41,109 bases of DNA. Source: Candidatus Colimorpha pelethequi. GTDB taxonomy: Bacteria > Bacteroidota > Bacteroidia > Bacteroidales > P3. Made by a program: the position numbers and the translations under genes. The notes under the pieces are model-generated. The model made no database searches, had not been told where the DNA came from, and was given only the letters and a program-made list of their open reading frames with translations. Each line of letters begins with the position of its first letter. The stretch's first letter is position 1. Below are positions 33,401 to 41,109 of this stretch, in pieces. The DNA lies in NCBI GenBank assembly GCA_018064245.1, contig JAGHVO010000038.1:1-41109 (forward strand), written 5' to 3'.

Positions 33401-34755
33401 TTCATAATGCCGCTTACAAGAACGGCGATCAATGCGATGGGAGCCACGAAACGAGCCAGGAATAGGAATACTTTGTAGTACCCGATTTTCAGCGTACCGT
33501 GGTTCGAGAGTTCGTCGCGTACGTCTTTCTCGGGCATCACCCAGCCAAGGAAAATGACGGTGAGCAACGCGCAGATGGGAGGCATGTAGATGGAGTTGAG
33601 ACGGTCAACAAAGTCGAAGATGTTGTTGCCGAAAATATGGAAGTCGCTCCACGCGCCGTTGCCCAACGAAACTACGCAAGCCATGAGGATGGTGCAAACG
33701 GTGAAGATGAGAGTGGATTTGCGGCGCGGCGTGTTTGCGGTTTCCGAAAGCCATGCGGCGAGACCTTCAAGGAGCGAGATGTTGCTGGTTAGCGCAGCCA
33801 CCACTACCAACAGGAAAAACAGTGCGGCAAAGATACTGCCCACTACGGCAGGCATGGTGTTGAACACTTGCGGAAGCACGCAGAATACCAATCCAGGGCC
33901 GCCGGCGGGTTCCAAGCCGCAGCTGAACACTGCTGGGAAGATGGCAACGCCGGCGAGTATGGCGATGAGCGTGTCGCTGGCGGTAATCCAAATGGAAGTC
34001 TTGAAAAGATTGTCGTCAACGGGAATGTAGGAACCGTAAACCACCATCACGCCCATGCCCACCGAAAGCGAGAACAAAGCCTGACCCAAAGCGGCCAAGA
34101 TGCCTTCGCCGGTAAGTTTCGAGAAGTCGGGAGTGAACAAGTAGGCAAGGCCTTTGGAAGCGCCTGGCAGGGTGAGCGAGCGCACGCAAAGCACCAAGAT
34201 GAGTATCAGCAGGAAGGGCATCAATATCTTGGAAATGCGTTCAATGCCTTTCTGTACGCCGCCGGTGATGATGATGCCGGTAATGACGGCAAAGATGGTG
34301 GCGAAAATAATGGGACGCCATACGCTTGACGAGAAGTCGGCGAAGTATTGGCTTATGGCATCGGCGTTCTGACCCAATCCCGCCAAGGTGCCGGTGCAGG
34401 AGTCAACAAAATAGCTGGTTACCCAACCCGAAACCAAGTGGTATTGCGACACGATGAAAAACAATGTAAAAACGCCTACCACGCCAATGATGTTCCATCC
34501 CTTTTTGTCGGGACGCAAGGTGGAGAATGCTTTTGCGGGAGTGTGCTGTGTGCGACGGCCAATTACGAATTCGCTCATCATCAGCACCATGCCAATCAGG
34601 AATACAAATAAAAGGTAAACGATGAGGAATGCACCTCCACCGTATTTGCCACAGATATAGGGGAATCGCCAAATGTTGCCCAATCCAACGGCGGATCCTA
34701 CGGCAGCCATGATGGCACCAATGCTCGAGGAAAAAGAGTTCTTTTGTTCAGCCAT
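33397..34755 (-). CDS. Sodium:neurotransmitter symporter family transporter
   Basis: This 452-residue integral membrane protein belongs to the SNF/NSS (LeuT-fold) family, which takes up amino acids or related solutes with sodium. The first helix carries the family signature, including GSAVGLGNIWRFPY, whose unwound centre binds Na and substrate. About 11-12 hydrophobic helices follow, with further conserved stretches such as GKYGGGAF. The substrate cannot be read; tryptophan, leucine or other neutral amino acids are typical. Its upstream gap to ruvC carries octamer repeats. Confidence 0.9.
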   Translation of the reverse strand: MAEQKNSFSSSIGAIMAAVGSAVGLGNIWRFPYICGKYGGGAFLIVYLLFVFLIGMVLMMSEFVIGRRTQHTPAKAFSTLRPDKKGWNIIGVVGVFTLFFIVSQYHLVSGWVTSYFVDSCTGTLAGLGQNADAISQYFADFSSSVWRPIIFATIFAVITGIIITGGVQKGIERISKILMPFLLILILVLCVRSLTLPGASKGLAYLFTPDFSKLTGEGILAALGQALFSLSVGMGVMVVYGSYIPVDDNLFKTSIWITASDTLIAILAGVAIFPAVFSCGLEPAGGPGLVFCVLPQVFNTMPAVVGSIFAALFFLLVVVAALTSNISLLEGLAAWLSETANTPRRKSTLIFTVCTILMACVVSLGNGAWSDFHIFGNNIFDFVDRLNSIYMPPICALLTVIFLGWVMPEKDVRDELSNHGTLKIGYYKVFLFLARFVAPIALIAVLVSGIMN

Positions 34756-34800
34756 TTTTTAATTGTTTTTTTAGATGTGAGAAGATGTGTGATTAATGTT

Positions 34801-34830
34801 GATTTGTTGATTTGTTGATTTGTTGAATTG
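34801..34830. repeat. Octamer tandem repeat upstream of the transporter gene
   Basis: GATTTGTT occurs three times without change (34801-34824), followed by a partial fourth copy, GAATTG. It lies in the 98-base gap between the ruvC stop and the transporter start. Confidence 0.85.
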
Positions 34831-34853
34831 ACCGCTATCCTCATGACGAATTT

Positions 34854-35432
34854 TCAATTGACTCTGTCGGGGTTTTGGTTGACGAAATCGGCCCATTGCT
34901 GTTTTTTGCTTTTCGTTGACTTTTTCGGCTTGAGTTGCTGCCGTAGGTCGTGAAGCGGGTCGTTCTGGTCGAGAAAGCATGTGTAAGCCACGGCGAGGGC
35001 GTCCGACGCGTCCTTGTATTGAGGCATTTCCTCGAACTTGAATATGGATTGCATCATCATTGCAACCTGGTCTTTCGAAGCCACGCCGTTGCCCGTAACG
35101 CGTTGTTTGATGATGGCGGGTTCATATTCCGTGTAGCTCAAATCCCTGCTCATTGCGGCGGCAATGGCGATGCCTTGCGCTTTGCCGAGCTTGATCATGG
35201 ATTGCGGATTCTTGCCCACAAAAGGCGCTTCAATAGCCAGATGGTCGGGATGAAAAGAGTCGATGATGCGTTGCGTAGAGTCGTAAATTTGTCGCATGCG
35301 CAACTTGAAATCGCTGATTTTTTTCAGATAAAGTACATCCATCACCAACAATTTGGGCGATTTGTCCATGTCGGTTTCCAAGATGCTATATCCAAGTATC
35401 TGAGTACCAGGGTCAATTCCAAGTATTATCAT
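34854..35432 (-). CDS. ruvC: Holliday junction resolvase RuvC
   Basis: The 192-residue protein cuts Holliday junctions during recombinational repair, together with RuvAB. All four catalytic acids of the family are present: D7 in GIDPG, E68 in AIEAPF, and D141 and D144 in YKDASDALA. The start at 35432 is fixed by the canonical N-terminus MIILGIDPG, although the frame stays open for 45 codons upstream. The C-terminal tail is rich in Lys and Gln and ends with WADFVNQNP, as in other Bacteroidota RuvC proteins. No ruvA or ruvB is nearby. A TATTTTTG box lies only four bases before the ATG. Confidence 0.95.
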   Translation of the reverse strand: MIILGIDPGTQILGYSILETDMDKSPKLLVMDVLYLKKISDFKLRMRQIYDSTQRIIDSFHPDHLAIEAPFVGKNPQSMIKLGKAQGIAIAAAMSRDLSYTEYEPAIIKQRVTGNGVASKDQVAMMMQSIFKFEEMPQYKDASDALAVAYTCFLDQNDPLHDLRQQLKPKKSTKSKKQQWADFVNQNPDRVN

Positions 35433-35436
35433 TTTG

Positions 35437-35444
35437 CAAAAATA
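35437..35444 (-). promoter_or_regulatory. TAnnTTTG box abutting the ruvC start codon
   Basis: On the minus strand the bases read TATTTTTG, followed by CAAA and then the ATG. If this is a working -7 box, transcription would begin at or within the start codon, giving a leaderless message. Otherwise it is a chance or secondary match. Confidence 0.35.
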
Positions 35445-35573
35445 CGAAAAAGATTTCACTCCGTCGGTGAATTCTTTGTGCGGAATTGCACGAGATGAAA
35501 GTCGGGAGCGTCGGACGATGCAATAATCATTGATGGTTTGATAATAATATATAAAAAGTTTGTCCAAAGTGAG

Positions 35574-35601
35574 TTGGTTTCGTTTTTTATATGTATCTTT
35601 G
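35574..35601 (+). promoter_or_regulatory. Promoter for the type I restriction operon
   Basis: TTG at 35574-35576 and TATCTTTG at 35594-35601 are 17 bases apart. Unlike the other boxes in the window, this one is followed by TAC and not CA. The leader to the ATG at 35749 is about 140 bases. Confidence 0.5.
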
Positions 35602-35748
35602 TACTCTGTTTATATAATGGACGTTAAAACCTGAATCACATAACAGTACTACTTGTCAAGATTCTTGATGTTGATAGTATGGAATTATTGGAGCTTGAAC
35701 GAAAAACAGAGAAATAGTAACGGCAACCATCTAATCATGCAAATCATT

Positions 35749-38085
35749 ATGAACGTTGATAAAAAGGAACTTAAGGAACAAGAAATACGAACAATGTTCA
35801 TTACTCCTGCCTTGAAAGCAAAGGGTTGGAAAGTGTCTGAAAATATGCGTGAAGAATATTACTTCACGGATGGTCGTGTGCTGGTGGCCGGCAACCAGCA
35901 CTCCGTTGCAGATGGCAAAAAAGCCGATTATCTGCTCTACCATAATGGAAAGCCGATTGCCGTTCTGGAAGCCAAAGACAACAAACACGCCGTTGGCGGC
36001 GGCATACAGCAGGCCATCGACTATGCTCAAATCCTGGATTTGAAATTTGCATACTCCTGCAATGGCGACGCGTTCCTGGAGCACGATTTTACTACGGGCA
36101 AGGAAACCGAGTTGAAAATGGATGAGTTTCCAACCGAAGATGAGTTGTATCAGCGCTATCTCGCCAGTAAAAATTATAGTGCCGAAGAGCAGAAAATTGT
36201 TGAAACTTCCTATTATTTTGATGCCTATAGTTACGAGCCTCGCTACTATCAGCGCATTGCCATCGACCGCACGGTGGAAGCCATCGCCAAAGGGCGGCAA
36301 CGTGTACTTATTGTAATGGCTACTGGAACGGGAAAGACTTACACCGCTTTCCAAATCATCTACCGGCTGCATAAAAGCGGCGCGAAAAAGAAAATCCTCT
36401 ATCTCGCCGACCGCAACATTCTCATCGACCAAACGATGACGCAGGATTTCAAGCCGTTCAAGAAGTTTATGACGAAAATCACTTCCAATGGCGATGGCGT
36501 CGATAAGATTGACACCTCCTACGAAGTGTATATGGCATTGTACCATCAACTTGTGGGAAAAGATGGGCAGCAAGATCCGTTTTTGGAAGTACAGAAGAAC
36601 TTTTTTGACCTCATTGTTGTGGATGAGTGTCATCGCGGCAGTGCGAAGGATGATTCCGCCTGGCGCAAAGTACTTGAATACTTTGATAGTGCCACTCAAA
36701 TAGGCATGACGGCAACACCCAAAGCGGAGGAGGGTGCCAATAATCTTGACTATTTTGGAGCCCCCATTTATACCTACTCACTTTTGCAAGGTATCAACGA
36801 CGGTTTTCTTGCTCCTTATCGTGTTACTGCCGATTTCATCAATGTTGATTTGCAAGGCTGGACTCCAGAAGAAGGTGAACGGGATTTGCTTGGTCGGGAG
36901 ATTGAGCAAAAGCTCTATCAACGACAGAATATCGGACGAGAGCTTGCCATTAAGTTGCGGCGCATAGTTGTCGCCCGTCGCATCACGCGAATGCTGTACG
37001 ATATCGGCAGAATGACCAAAACCATCGTCTTCTGTTCCGACATTGAGGAAGCCGCCGAAATGCGTTCCCTCCTCGTGAGTATGAATGCGGATATGTGCAA
37101 GAAAAATCCGTACTACGTCACACGGATTGTGGGCGAAGACCGCGAAGGCAAAAAACAGTTGGATAACTTCATCAGCGTGGATGAACCTTATCCGGTTATT
37201 GTAACCACCTCCGAACTGCTTTCCACCGGCGTAGATTGCAAGACTTGCGGACTCATTGTCATTGACAAAGAGATTGGATCAATGACAGAGTTCAAGCAGA
37301 TAATCGGGCGTGGAACAAGACTACGCAAAGACAAAGGAAAGTGGCATTTGGAGATTTTGGATTTCCGTAACGCCACCGCCAAGTTCAAGGATCCCGAATT
37401 CGATGGCGACCCCGAGCCGCAAGTTAAAAATACCAAGGAATACAACTGTGGCGAAAACGATGATTTTCCTCAAATGGCAAGTGAAAATGATGACATACAA
37501 TATAATGTGCGTCCCAAATATGTCGTCAATGGACATGACATTCGGATTGAGTCGGAAATTGTGAGCGTGCTGGGCGAAGACGGCAAGACGATGCGCACGG
37601 AAAGCGTGCAGACGTTTGCCCGCAAGCAGATCCGCCTACGTTATGAAACCCTCGACCAGTTCATCCAGACCTGGACGGAAGCCGAGCGCAAGCAGGCCAT
37701 CCTCGACGAGCTGAAAGAGTATGCCATCCTCATTGATGCCGTGCGCGAGAAGAACGCCGCTCTGAAAGATGCCGACATCTTCGACATCATCTGCCACGTG
37801 GCCTTCGACCAGCCTCCGCTCACCCGTAAGGAACGCGCCAACAACGTGAAGAAGCGCAACTACTTCGGCAAGTACCAAGGCAAGGCCCGCGAGGTGTTGG
37901 AAGCCTTGCTCGACAAGTATGCCGAAAACGGCATCCTCGACTTCGAGCGCGCCGACATTCTGGAAATCCCGCCGTTCAACCAGATTGGCAAACCCACCAA
38001 GATCATCAAACTCTTCGGCGGCCAAGACGGCTTTGAAAAGGCAATAAAAGAATTAGAAGAAGAAATTTATAAAGTAACCGCATAA
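35749..38085 (+). CDS. hsdR: Type I restriction enzyme, R subunit (EcoEI-like)
   Basis: This is the motor and nuclease subunit of a type I restriction-modification complex; it translocates and cuts DNA lacking the methyl mark. From the ATG at 35749 it has 778 residues; an ATG at 35737 is equally possible, while the far upstream start at 35653 adds unconserved sequence. The N-terminal nuclease has D60 and E74-x-K76 in VLEAK (PD-D/E-x-K type). The helicase core has Walker A ATGTGKT (191-197), DECH (292-295) and GMTATP. The second RecA domain ends with QIIGRGTRLR. The C-terminus matches the EcoEI R subunit C-terminal domain, pointing to a type IB-like system. The gene changes from AT-rich to GC-rich near 37550. 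hsdM starts 9 bases after the stop. Confidence 0.93.
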   Translation: MNVDKKELKEQEIRTMFITPALKAKGWKVSENMREEYYFTDGRVLVAGNQHSVADGKKADYLLYHNGKPIAVLEAKDNKHAVGGGIQQAIDYAQILDLKFAYSCNGDAFLEHDFTTGKETELKMDEFPTEDELYQRYLASKNYSAEEQKIVETSYYFDAYSYEPRYYQRIAIDRTVEAIAKGRQRVLIVMATGTGKTYTAFQIIYRLHKSGAKKKILYLADRNILIDQTMTQDFKPFKKFMTKITSNGDGVDKIDTSYEVYMALYHQLVGKDGQQDPFLEVQKNFFDLIVVDECHRGSAKDDSAWRKVLEYFDSATQIGMTATPKAEEGANNLDYFGAPIYTYSLLQGINDGFLAPYRVTADFINVDLQGWTPEEGERDLLGREIEQKLYQRQNIGRELAIKLRRIVVARRITRMLYDIGRMTKTIVFCSDIEEAAEMRSLLVSMNADMCKKNPYYVTRIVGEDREGKKQLDNFISVDEPYPVIVTTSELLSTGVDCKTCGLIVIDKEIGSMTEFKQIIGRGTRLRKDKGKWHLEILDFRNATAKFKDPEFDGDPEPQVKNTKEYNCGENDDFPQMASENDDIQYNVRPKYVVNGHDIRIESEIVSVLGEDGKTMRTESVQTFARKQIRLRYETLDQFIQTWTEAERKQAILDELKEYAILIDAVREKNAALKDADIFDIICHVAFDQPPLTRKERANNVKKRNYFGKYQGKAREVLEALLDKYAENGILDFERADILEIPPFNQIGKPTKIIKLFGGQDGFEKAIKELEEEIYKVTA

Positions 38086-38094
38086 GAGAATACT

Positions 38095-39639
38095 ATGCCC
38101 GTCAAAAATATCATCAAACGAATACAGAACATTATGCGCTCCGATGCCGGCATCAACGGCGACGCGCAGCGCATTGAACAGATGACCTGGATGTTTTTCC
38201 TCAAAGTGTATGACACGCAGGAGGAAACCTGGGAATATAAAGCACAAAGAGACCGAAAAACGTACGTCAGCCTCATTCCCGAGCCGCTGCGGTGGCGCAA
38301 CTGGGCCATCGACAACAAGGACGGCAACGCCCTCACCGGCGACGCGCTGCTGAACTTTGTCAACAACGCCCTTTTCCCCGTCATCAAAGGACAGGACGTG
38401 GAATACGACGGACAAAAGATCAAGGGCATTGTGGTGACCGCCGACACTCCCCGATCCAAAAGCATCGTGCCGGAGACTTTCGCCGACCTCAACCAGTATA
38501 TGAAAGACGGCACACTGCTCCGACAGGTGGTGAACATCGTGAACGAAATCGAGTTCGATGATGCGGAAGACCGCCACACCTTCGGCGACATCTACGAGGG
38601 AATCCTCAAGGATCTGCAGTCGGCGGGCAATGCGGGCGAGTTCTACACGCCGCGCGCCCTCACCGACTTCATCGTGAAGATGCTTAACCCGCAGTTGGGC
38701 GAAACCTTCGGCGACTTCACCTCCGGCACGGGCGGCTTTCTCACCTCCGCACTCAACCACCTCGCCCCACAGGTGAAATCGGCCGCCGACAACGACAAGC
38801 TGCAACGCGCCGCCGTGGGACAGGAGTGGAAGCCTCTGCCGTATCTGCTGAGCATCACCAACCTGCTGCTGCACGACATTGAATCGCCCAACATCCGCCA
38901 TTGCGACTCGCTCGGCACCAACGTGAGCGACTTCAAGGAGAGCGACCGCGTAGATGTCATCGGGATGAACCCGCCCTACGGCGGAAGCACCGGCACCAGC
39001 GTGCAGAGCAACTTCCCGAGCGCCTATCGCAGCAGCGAAACCGCCGACCTCTTCATCGCCCTCATCATGTACCGGCTTAAAGCGGGCGGCCGCTGCGGTG
39101 TCATCATCCCCGACGGCTTCCTCTTCGGCACCGACGGCGCAAAGCTGGCCCTCAAGGAAAATCTGCTCCGCAAGTTCAACCTGCACACCATCATTCGTCT
39201 GCCCGGTTCCATCTTTTCGCCCTACACCAGCATCGCCACCAACATCCTTTTCTTCAACAACGAAAAGGCCGACGACGCAGCCGATGGCTTCTGTACCAAA
39301 GAAACTTGGTTTTATCGCTTGGATATGCCCGACGGCTACAAACACTTCAGCAAGACCAAGCCGATGAAGGTGGAGCATACCCAGCCCATACAAGACTGGT
39401 GGAACAACCGCCACGAAATTGTGAACGACGAGACGGGCGAAAAATCGCGCGTGTTTACGGCACAGCAGCTGCTCGACCTCGACTGCAACTTCGACCAGTG
39501 TAAATTCCCGAAGGACGAAGAGGAGGTGCTGCCGCCCGACGAACTGCTGCGCAACTACTGGCAGCAACGCGAGGCACTCGACCGCAAGATTGACGCCACT
39601 TTGGGCAAAATTCAGGAAATGTTGGGAATAAAATTTTAA
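38095..39639 (+). CDS. hsdM: Type I restriction-modification, M subunit (N6-adenine methyltransferase)
   Basis: This 514-residue subunit methylates adenine in the recognition site, using SAM, and forms the complex with HsdS and HsdR. An N-terminal helical HsdM domain (about 1-140, with RIEQMTWMFFLKVYD) precedes the N6 DNA methylase domain. Motif I reads DFTSGTGGF (207-215), with Ser where Cys is common, and the catalytic motif IV is NPPY at 292-295. The C-terminal helix should contact HsdS. The gene is markedly GC-rich (38 of 60 bases at 39001-39060) compared with most of the window. It sits 9 bases after hsdR and 6 bases before the next gene, in one operon. Confidence 0.94.
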   Translation: MPVKNIIKRIQNIMRSDAGINGDAQRIEQMTWMFFLKVYDTQEETWEYKAQRDRKTYVSLIPEPLRWRNWAIDNKDGNALTGDALLNFVNNALFPVIKGQDVEYDGQKIKGIVVTADTPRSKSIVPETFADLNQYMKDGTLLRQVVNIVNEIEFDDAEDRHTFGDIYEGILKDLQSAGNAGEFYTPRALTDFIVKMLNPQLGETFGDFTSGTGGFLTSALNHLAPQVKSAADNDKLQRAAVGQEWKPLPYLLSITNLLLHDIESPNIRHCDSLGTNVSDFKESDRVDVIGMNPPYGGSTGTSVQSNFPSAYRSSETADLFIALIMYRLKAGGRCGVIIPDGFLFGTDGAKLALKENLLRKFNLHTIIRLPGSIFSPYTSIATNILFFNNEKADDAADGFCTKETWFYRLDMPDGYKHFSKTKPMKVEHTQPIQDWWNNRHEIVNDETGEKSRVFTAQQLLDLDCNFDQCKFPKDEEEVLPPDELLRNYWQQREALDRKIDATLGKIQEMLGIKF

Positions 39640-39645
39640 GAAGTC

Positions 39646-40707
39646 ATGGAAAAGAACATTTTGCCATTTGACATTAGTTCATTGGTTGCGGATTTGCGGC
39701 AGATTGTGGAAAACGCTCGTTGCAATGTGGCAGTAAAGGCTAACTATGAGCTGACAATGATGTATTGGCATATCGGCGAACGTATCAATCGGGATGTGCT
39801 TGATAATAAACGTGCTGCATACGGGATGGAAATTGTGTCGGAGGTGGCGACACAATTGCAGATGTTGTTTGGCAGCAAAGGTTTCGAGCTGCGAAACGTT
39901 CGAAGAATGCTGCAATTCGCCTCGCAATATCCAAACGAGGAAATTGTGTCGGCACTGGCGACACAATTGACTTGGTCGCATTTTTTAGAGGTGTTTCCGC
40001 TTGCCGATCAGCTTAAGCGAGATTTTTATATTACCATGGCTTCTACTGAACTGTGGTCAACCAAACGCCTTCGCAAAGAAATTGACAGTATGCTTTACGA
40101 GCGTACTGCGATAGCCTCCAAGCCAGATGCATTGATAAAGCACGAGTTGATGGATTTGCGCGACAACAAGAGACTCTCCCCCGACCTTGTATTCAAGAGT
40201 CCTTATTTCCTTGAGTTTACGGGATTGAAAGGGATGTATAGCGAAAGAGACTTGGAAGATAGCCTTGTTGCAAACTTGGAACAATTCGTCTTGGAACTGG
40301 GTAAAGGGTTTACTTTTGTGGAACGCCAGAAACGTATGATTATTGATGGTGAGGATTTTTATCTCGATTTGCTTTTCTATCATCGCCGCTTGCACCGCCT
40401 CATCGCCATTGACCTGAAATTAGGACGGTTCAAGGCACAATACAAAGGTCAGATGGAGCTTTACCTTCGCTGGCTGGAACAAAACGAGATGGAACCCGGC
40501 GAGGAAACGCCACTCGGCCTTTTGCTATGCACCGAAGGCGGAGAGGAACAGATAGAGCTGCTCCAGCTCGACAAGTCTGGCATCAAGGTTGCACAATATG
40601 TCACCGAACTTCCTCCGCGCGAAATCCTGATTCAACAAATTCAAAAATCTCTCGCGTTGGCAAAATCCAAGTGGGAACTTGAGGAAAAAGAGGAGGACTC
40701 ATTATGA
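39646..40707 (+). CDS. YhcG-like PD-(D/E)XK nuclease (DUF1016 family)
   Basis: The 353-residue protein has an N-terminal DUF1016_N helical domain (about 8-160, with MMYWHIGERI and later LATQLTWSHF) and a C-terminal YhcG nuclease-like domain (about 180-335). The latter carries the family motifs LDLLFYHRR (D241) and AIDLKLG (D256-x-K258), arranged as in PD-(D/E)XK nucleases, followed by YKGQMELYLRWL. YhcG-like genes are often found inside or beside type I restriction operons, but their role is not settled. Here the gene lies between hsdM and hsdS, 6 bases after the former and overlapping the latter by 4 bases (ATGA), so it is made with the complex. Its composition is AT-rich, unlike hsdM. Confidence 0.88.
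   Translation: MEKNILPFDISSLVADLRQIVENARCNVAVKANYELTMMYWHIGERINRDVLDNKRAAYGMEIVSEVATQLQMLFGSKGFELRNVRRMLQFASQYPNEEIVSALATQLTWSHFLEVFPLADQLKRDFYITMASTELWSTKRLRKEIDSMLYERTAIASKPDALIKHELMDLRDNKRLSPDLVFKSPYFLEFTGLKGMYSERDLEDSLVANLEQFVLELGKGFTFVERQKRMIIDGEDFYLDLLFYHRRLHRLIAIDLKLGRFKAQYKGQMELYLRWLEQNEMEPGEETPLGLLLCTEGGEEQIELLQLDKSGIKVAQYVTELPPREILIQQIQKSLALAKSKWELEEKEEDSL
40691..40696 (+). promoter_or_regulatory. Perfect Shine-Dalgarno sequence before hsdS
   Basis: AGGAGG lies 7 bases before the hsdS ATG at 40704, inside the end of the yhcG-like gene. It fixes the hsdS start. Such a full match is unusual here, since the other genes have no clear Shine-Dalgarno sequence. Confidence 0.75.
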
Positions 40708-41109
40708 CAGGAAAACAACTGAAAAACGCCATACTCCAACTTGCCATACAGGGCAAACTCGTGCCGCAGGATCCGACCGACGAGCCCGCCTCCGCATTGC
40801 TCGCCCGCATCCGCAAGGAGAAAGAACAACTGCTGAAAGTCGGCAAACTGAAGAAGAAAGACCTCGAAACCACACCGATTAGCGATGAGGAAAAACCGTT
40901 TGAATTGCCAGACGGTTGGGAATGGTGTAGAATGGATGATCTTGCAGCGTACCGAAAAGGCCCTTTTGGTAGCAGCTTAACTAAGTCTATGTTTGTTCCT
41001 AAAGGGGCAGACTCTGTAAAAGTGTACGAACAAAAGAATGCTATTCAAAAGGATTGGAGATTAGGAGATTACTATATTTCAAAAGAAAAATACCTTGGAA
41101 TGCAGGGGT
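40704..41109 (+). CDS. hsdS: Type I restriction-modification, S (specificity) subunit, cut by window edge
   Basis: The first 135 residues are visible. The N-terminus, with MTGKQLKNAILQLAIQGKLV, is the conserved HsdS helix that normally follows the target-recognition domain and also opens many Bacteroidota HsdS proteins. ALLARIRKEKEQL and then LPDGWEWCRMDDL lead into the first target-recognition domain at about residue 75. From about 40900 the DNA becomes AT-rich, as expected for a variable recognition domain. The start overlaps the yhcG-like stop (ATGA) and has a perfect Shine-Dalgarno sequence. The DNA target cannot be read. Confidence 0.92.
   Translation, partial: MTGKQLKNAILQLAIQGKLVPQDPTDEPASALLARIRKEKEQLLKVGKLKKKDLETTPISDEEKPFELPDGWEWCRMDDLAAYRKGPFGSSLTKSMFVPKGADSVKVYEQKNAIQKDWRLGDYYISKEKYLGMQG

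Larger units (their letters stand above)
35433..35748. other. Divergent intergenic region between ruvC and hsdR
   Basis: This 316-base AT-rich stretch holds a TATTTTTG box on the minus strand (35437-35444) for or near ruvC and a promoter for hsdR at 35574-35601. Frames run through it on both strands (a 5' extension of ruvC and 32 codons in front of hsdR), but neither extension contains conserved sequence. I see no inverted repeats of the kind that flank invertible promoters. Confidence 0.6.

Noticed and set aside
35653..35748. Upstream start for hsdR adding 32 residues
   Set aside because: The added residues are not family-like and begin inside the leader; ATG at 35749 or 35737 fits the HsdR N-terminus.
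38053..39567. Minus-strand open frame of 504 codons opposite hsdM
   Set aside because: hsdM is unmistakable by motif; the antisense frame is a product of its high GC content.
35433..41109. Invertible promoter or hsdS shuffling locus
   Set aside because: Such loci are common in Bacteroidota restriction operons, but no inverted repeats or recombinase gene are visible, and hsdS is cut by the window end, so the question stays open.
1..41109. tRNA, rRNA or riboswitch genes
   Set aside because: No cloverleaf, rRNA core sequence or known riboswitch motif was recognised in the intergenic regions.

Overview
The window reads as chromosomal DNA of a Bacteroidota bacterium, most likely in the order Bacteroidales. 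The evidence is Bacteroidota-type promoter boxes (TAnnTTTG) upstream of many genes, an almost complete lack of Shine-Dalgarno sequences, many type II signal-peptide lipoproteins, a 2880-residue secreted protein ending in a type IX secretion (T9SS) sorting domain, and Bacteroidota-like forms of RuvC, FtsK and arginine decarboxylase. I see no rRNA, tRNA, CRISPR array, insertion sequence or prophage.

Layout. 1-5640 (+): an arginine decarboxylase; a lipoprotein overlapping a polyprenyl-phosphate sugar transferase by 4 bases; an FKBP prolyl isomerase lipoprotein; a YfcE-like phosphodiesterase; a DUF3795 protein. 5774-6649 (-): an EamA/DMT exporter, divergent from a secreted GLPGLI/DUF4412-like protein at 6738. 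7668-10924 (+): FtsK and an O-methyltransferase separated by a heptad-repeat stretch. 11183-16661 (+): a Fib_succ-like lipoprotein, an unrecognised secreted protein, and an M48 metalloprotease with a probable C-terminal beta-barrel. 16865-25507 (+): the giant T9SS cargo protein, built of about twelve fibronectin type III modules and seven cleaved-adhesin/jelly-roll modules. 25704-28022: three tiny related cysteine-patterned lipoproteins and an oligosaccharide flippase. 28311-32045: a GH20-like lipoprotein without catalytic residues, a small outer-membrane barrel on the opposite strand, and an NAD synthetase whose glutaminase half has lost two of its three catalytic residues. 32110-35432 (-): ruvC, a sodium-dependent transporter and a transglutaminase-like lipoprotein in one direction. 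35749-end (+): a type I restriction-modification operon, hsdR-hsdM-yhcG-like nuclease-hsdS, with hsdS cut by the window edge.

How the genes relate. Much of the window serves the cell envelope: T9SS cargo, outer-membrane barrels, lipoproteins, a sugar transferase and flippase for surface polysaccharide, and a periplasmic protease and isomerase. Housekeeping genes (ftsK, ruvC, nadE, speA) lie between them. The restriction operon looks like an acquired or recombining defence module, because its base composition shifts sharply inside the operon.

No wholly new multi-gene system is evident. The best leads are the degenerate glutaminase domain of NadE, the GH20 pseudoenzyme, the small CxC lipoprotein family, the M48-barrel fusion with its secreted partner, and a shared heptad repeat at several gene junctions. 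All functions are assigned by reading the sequence without database searches.
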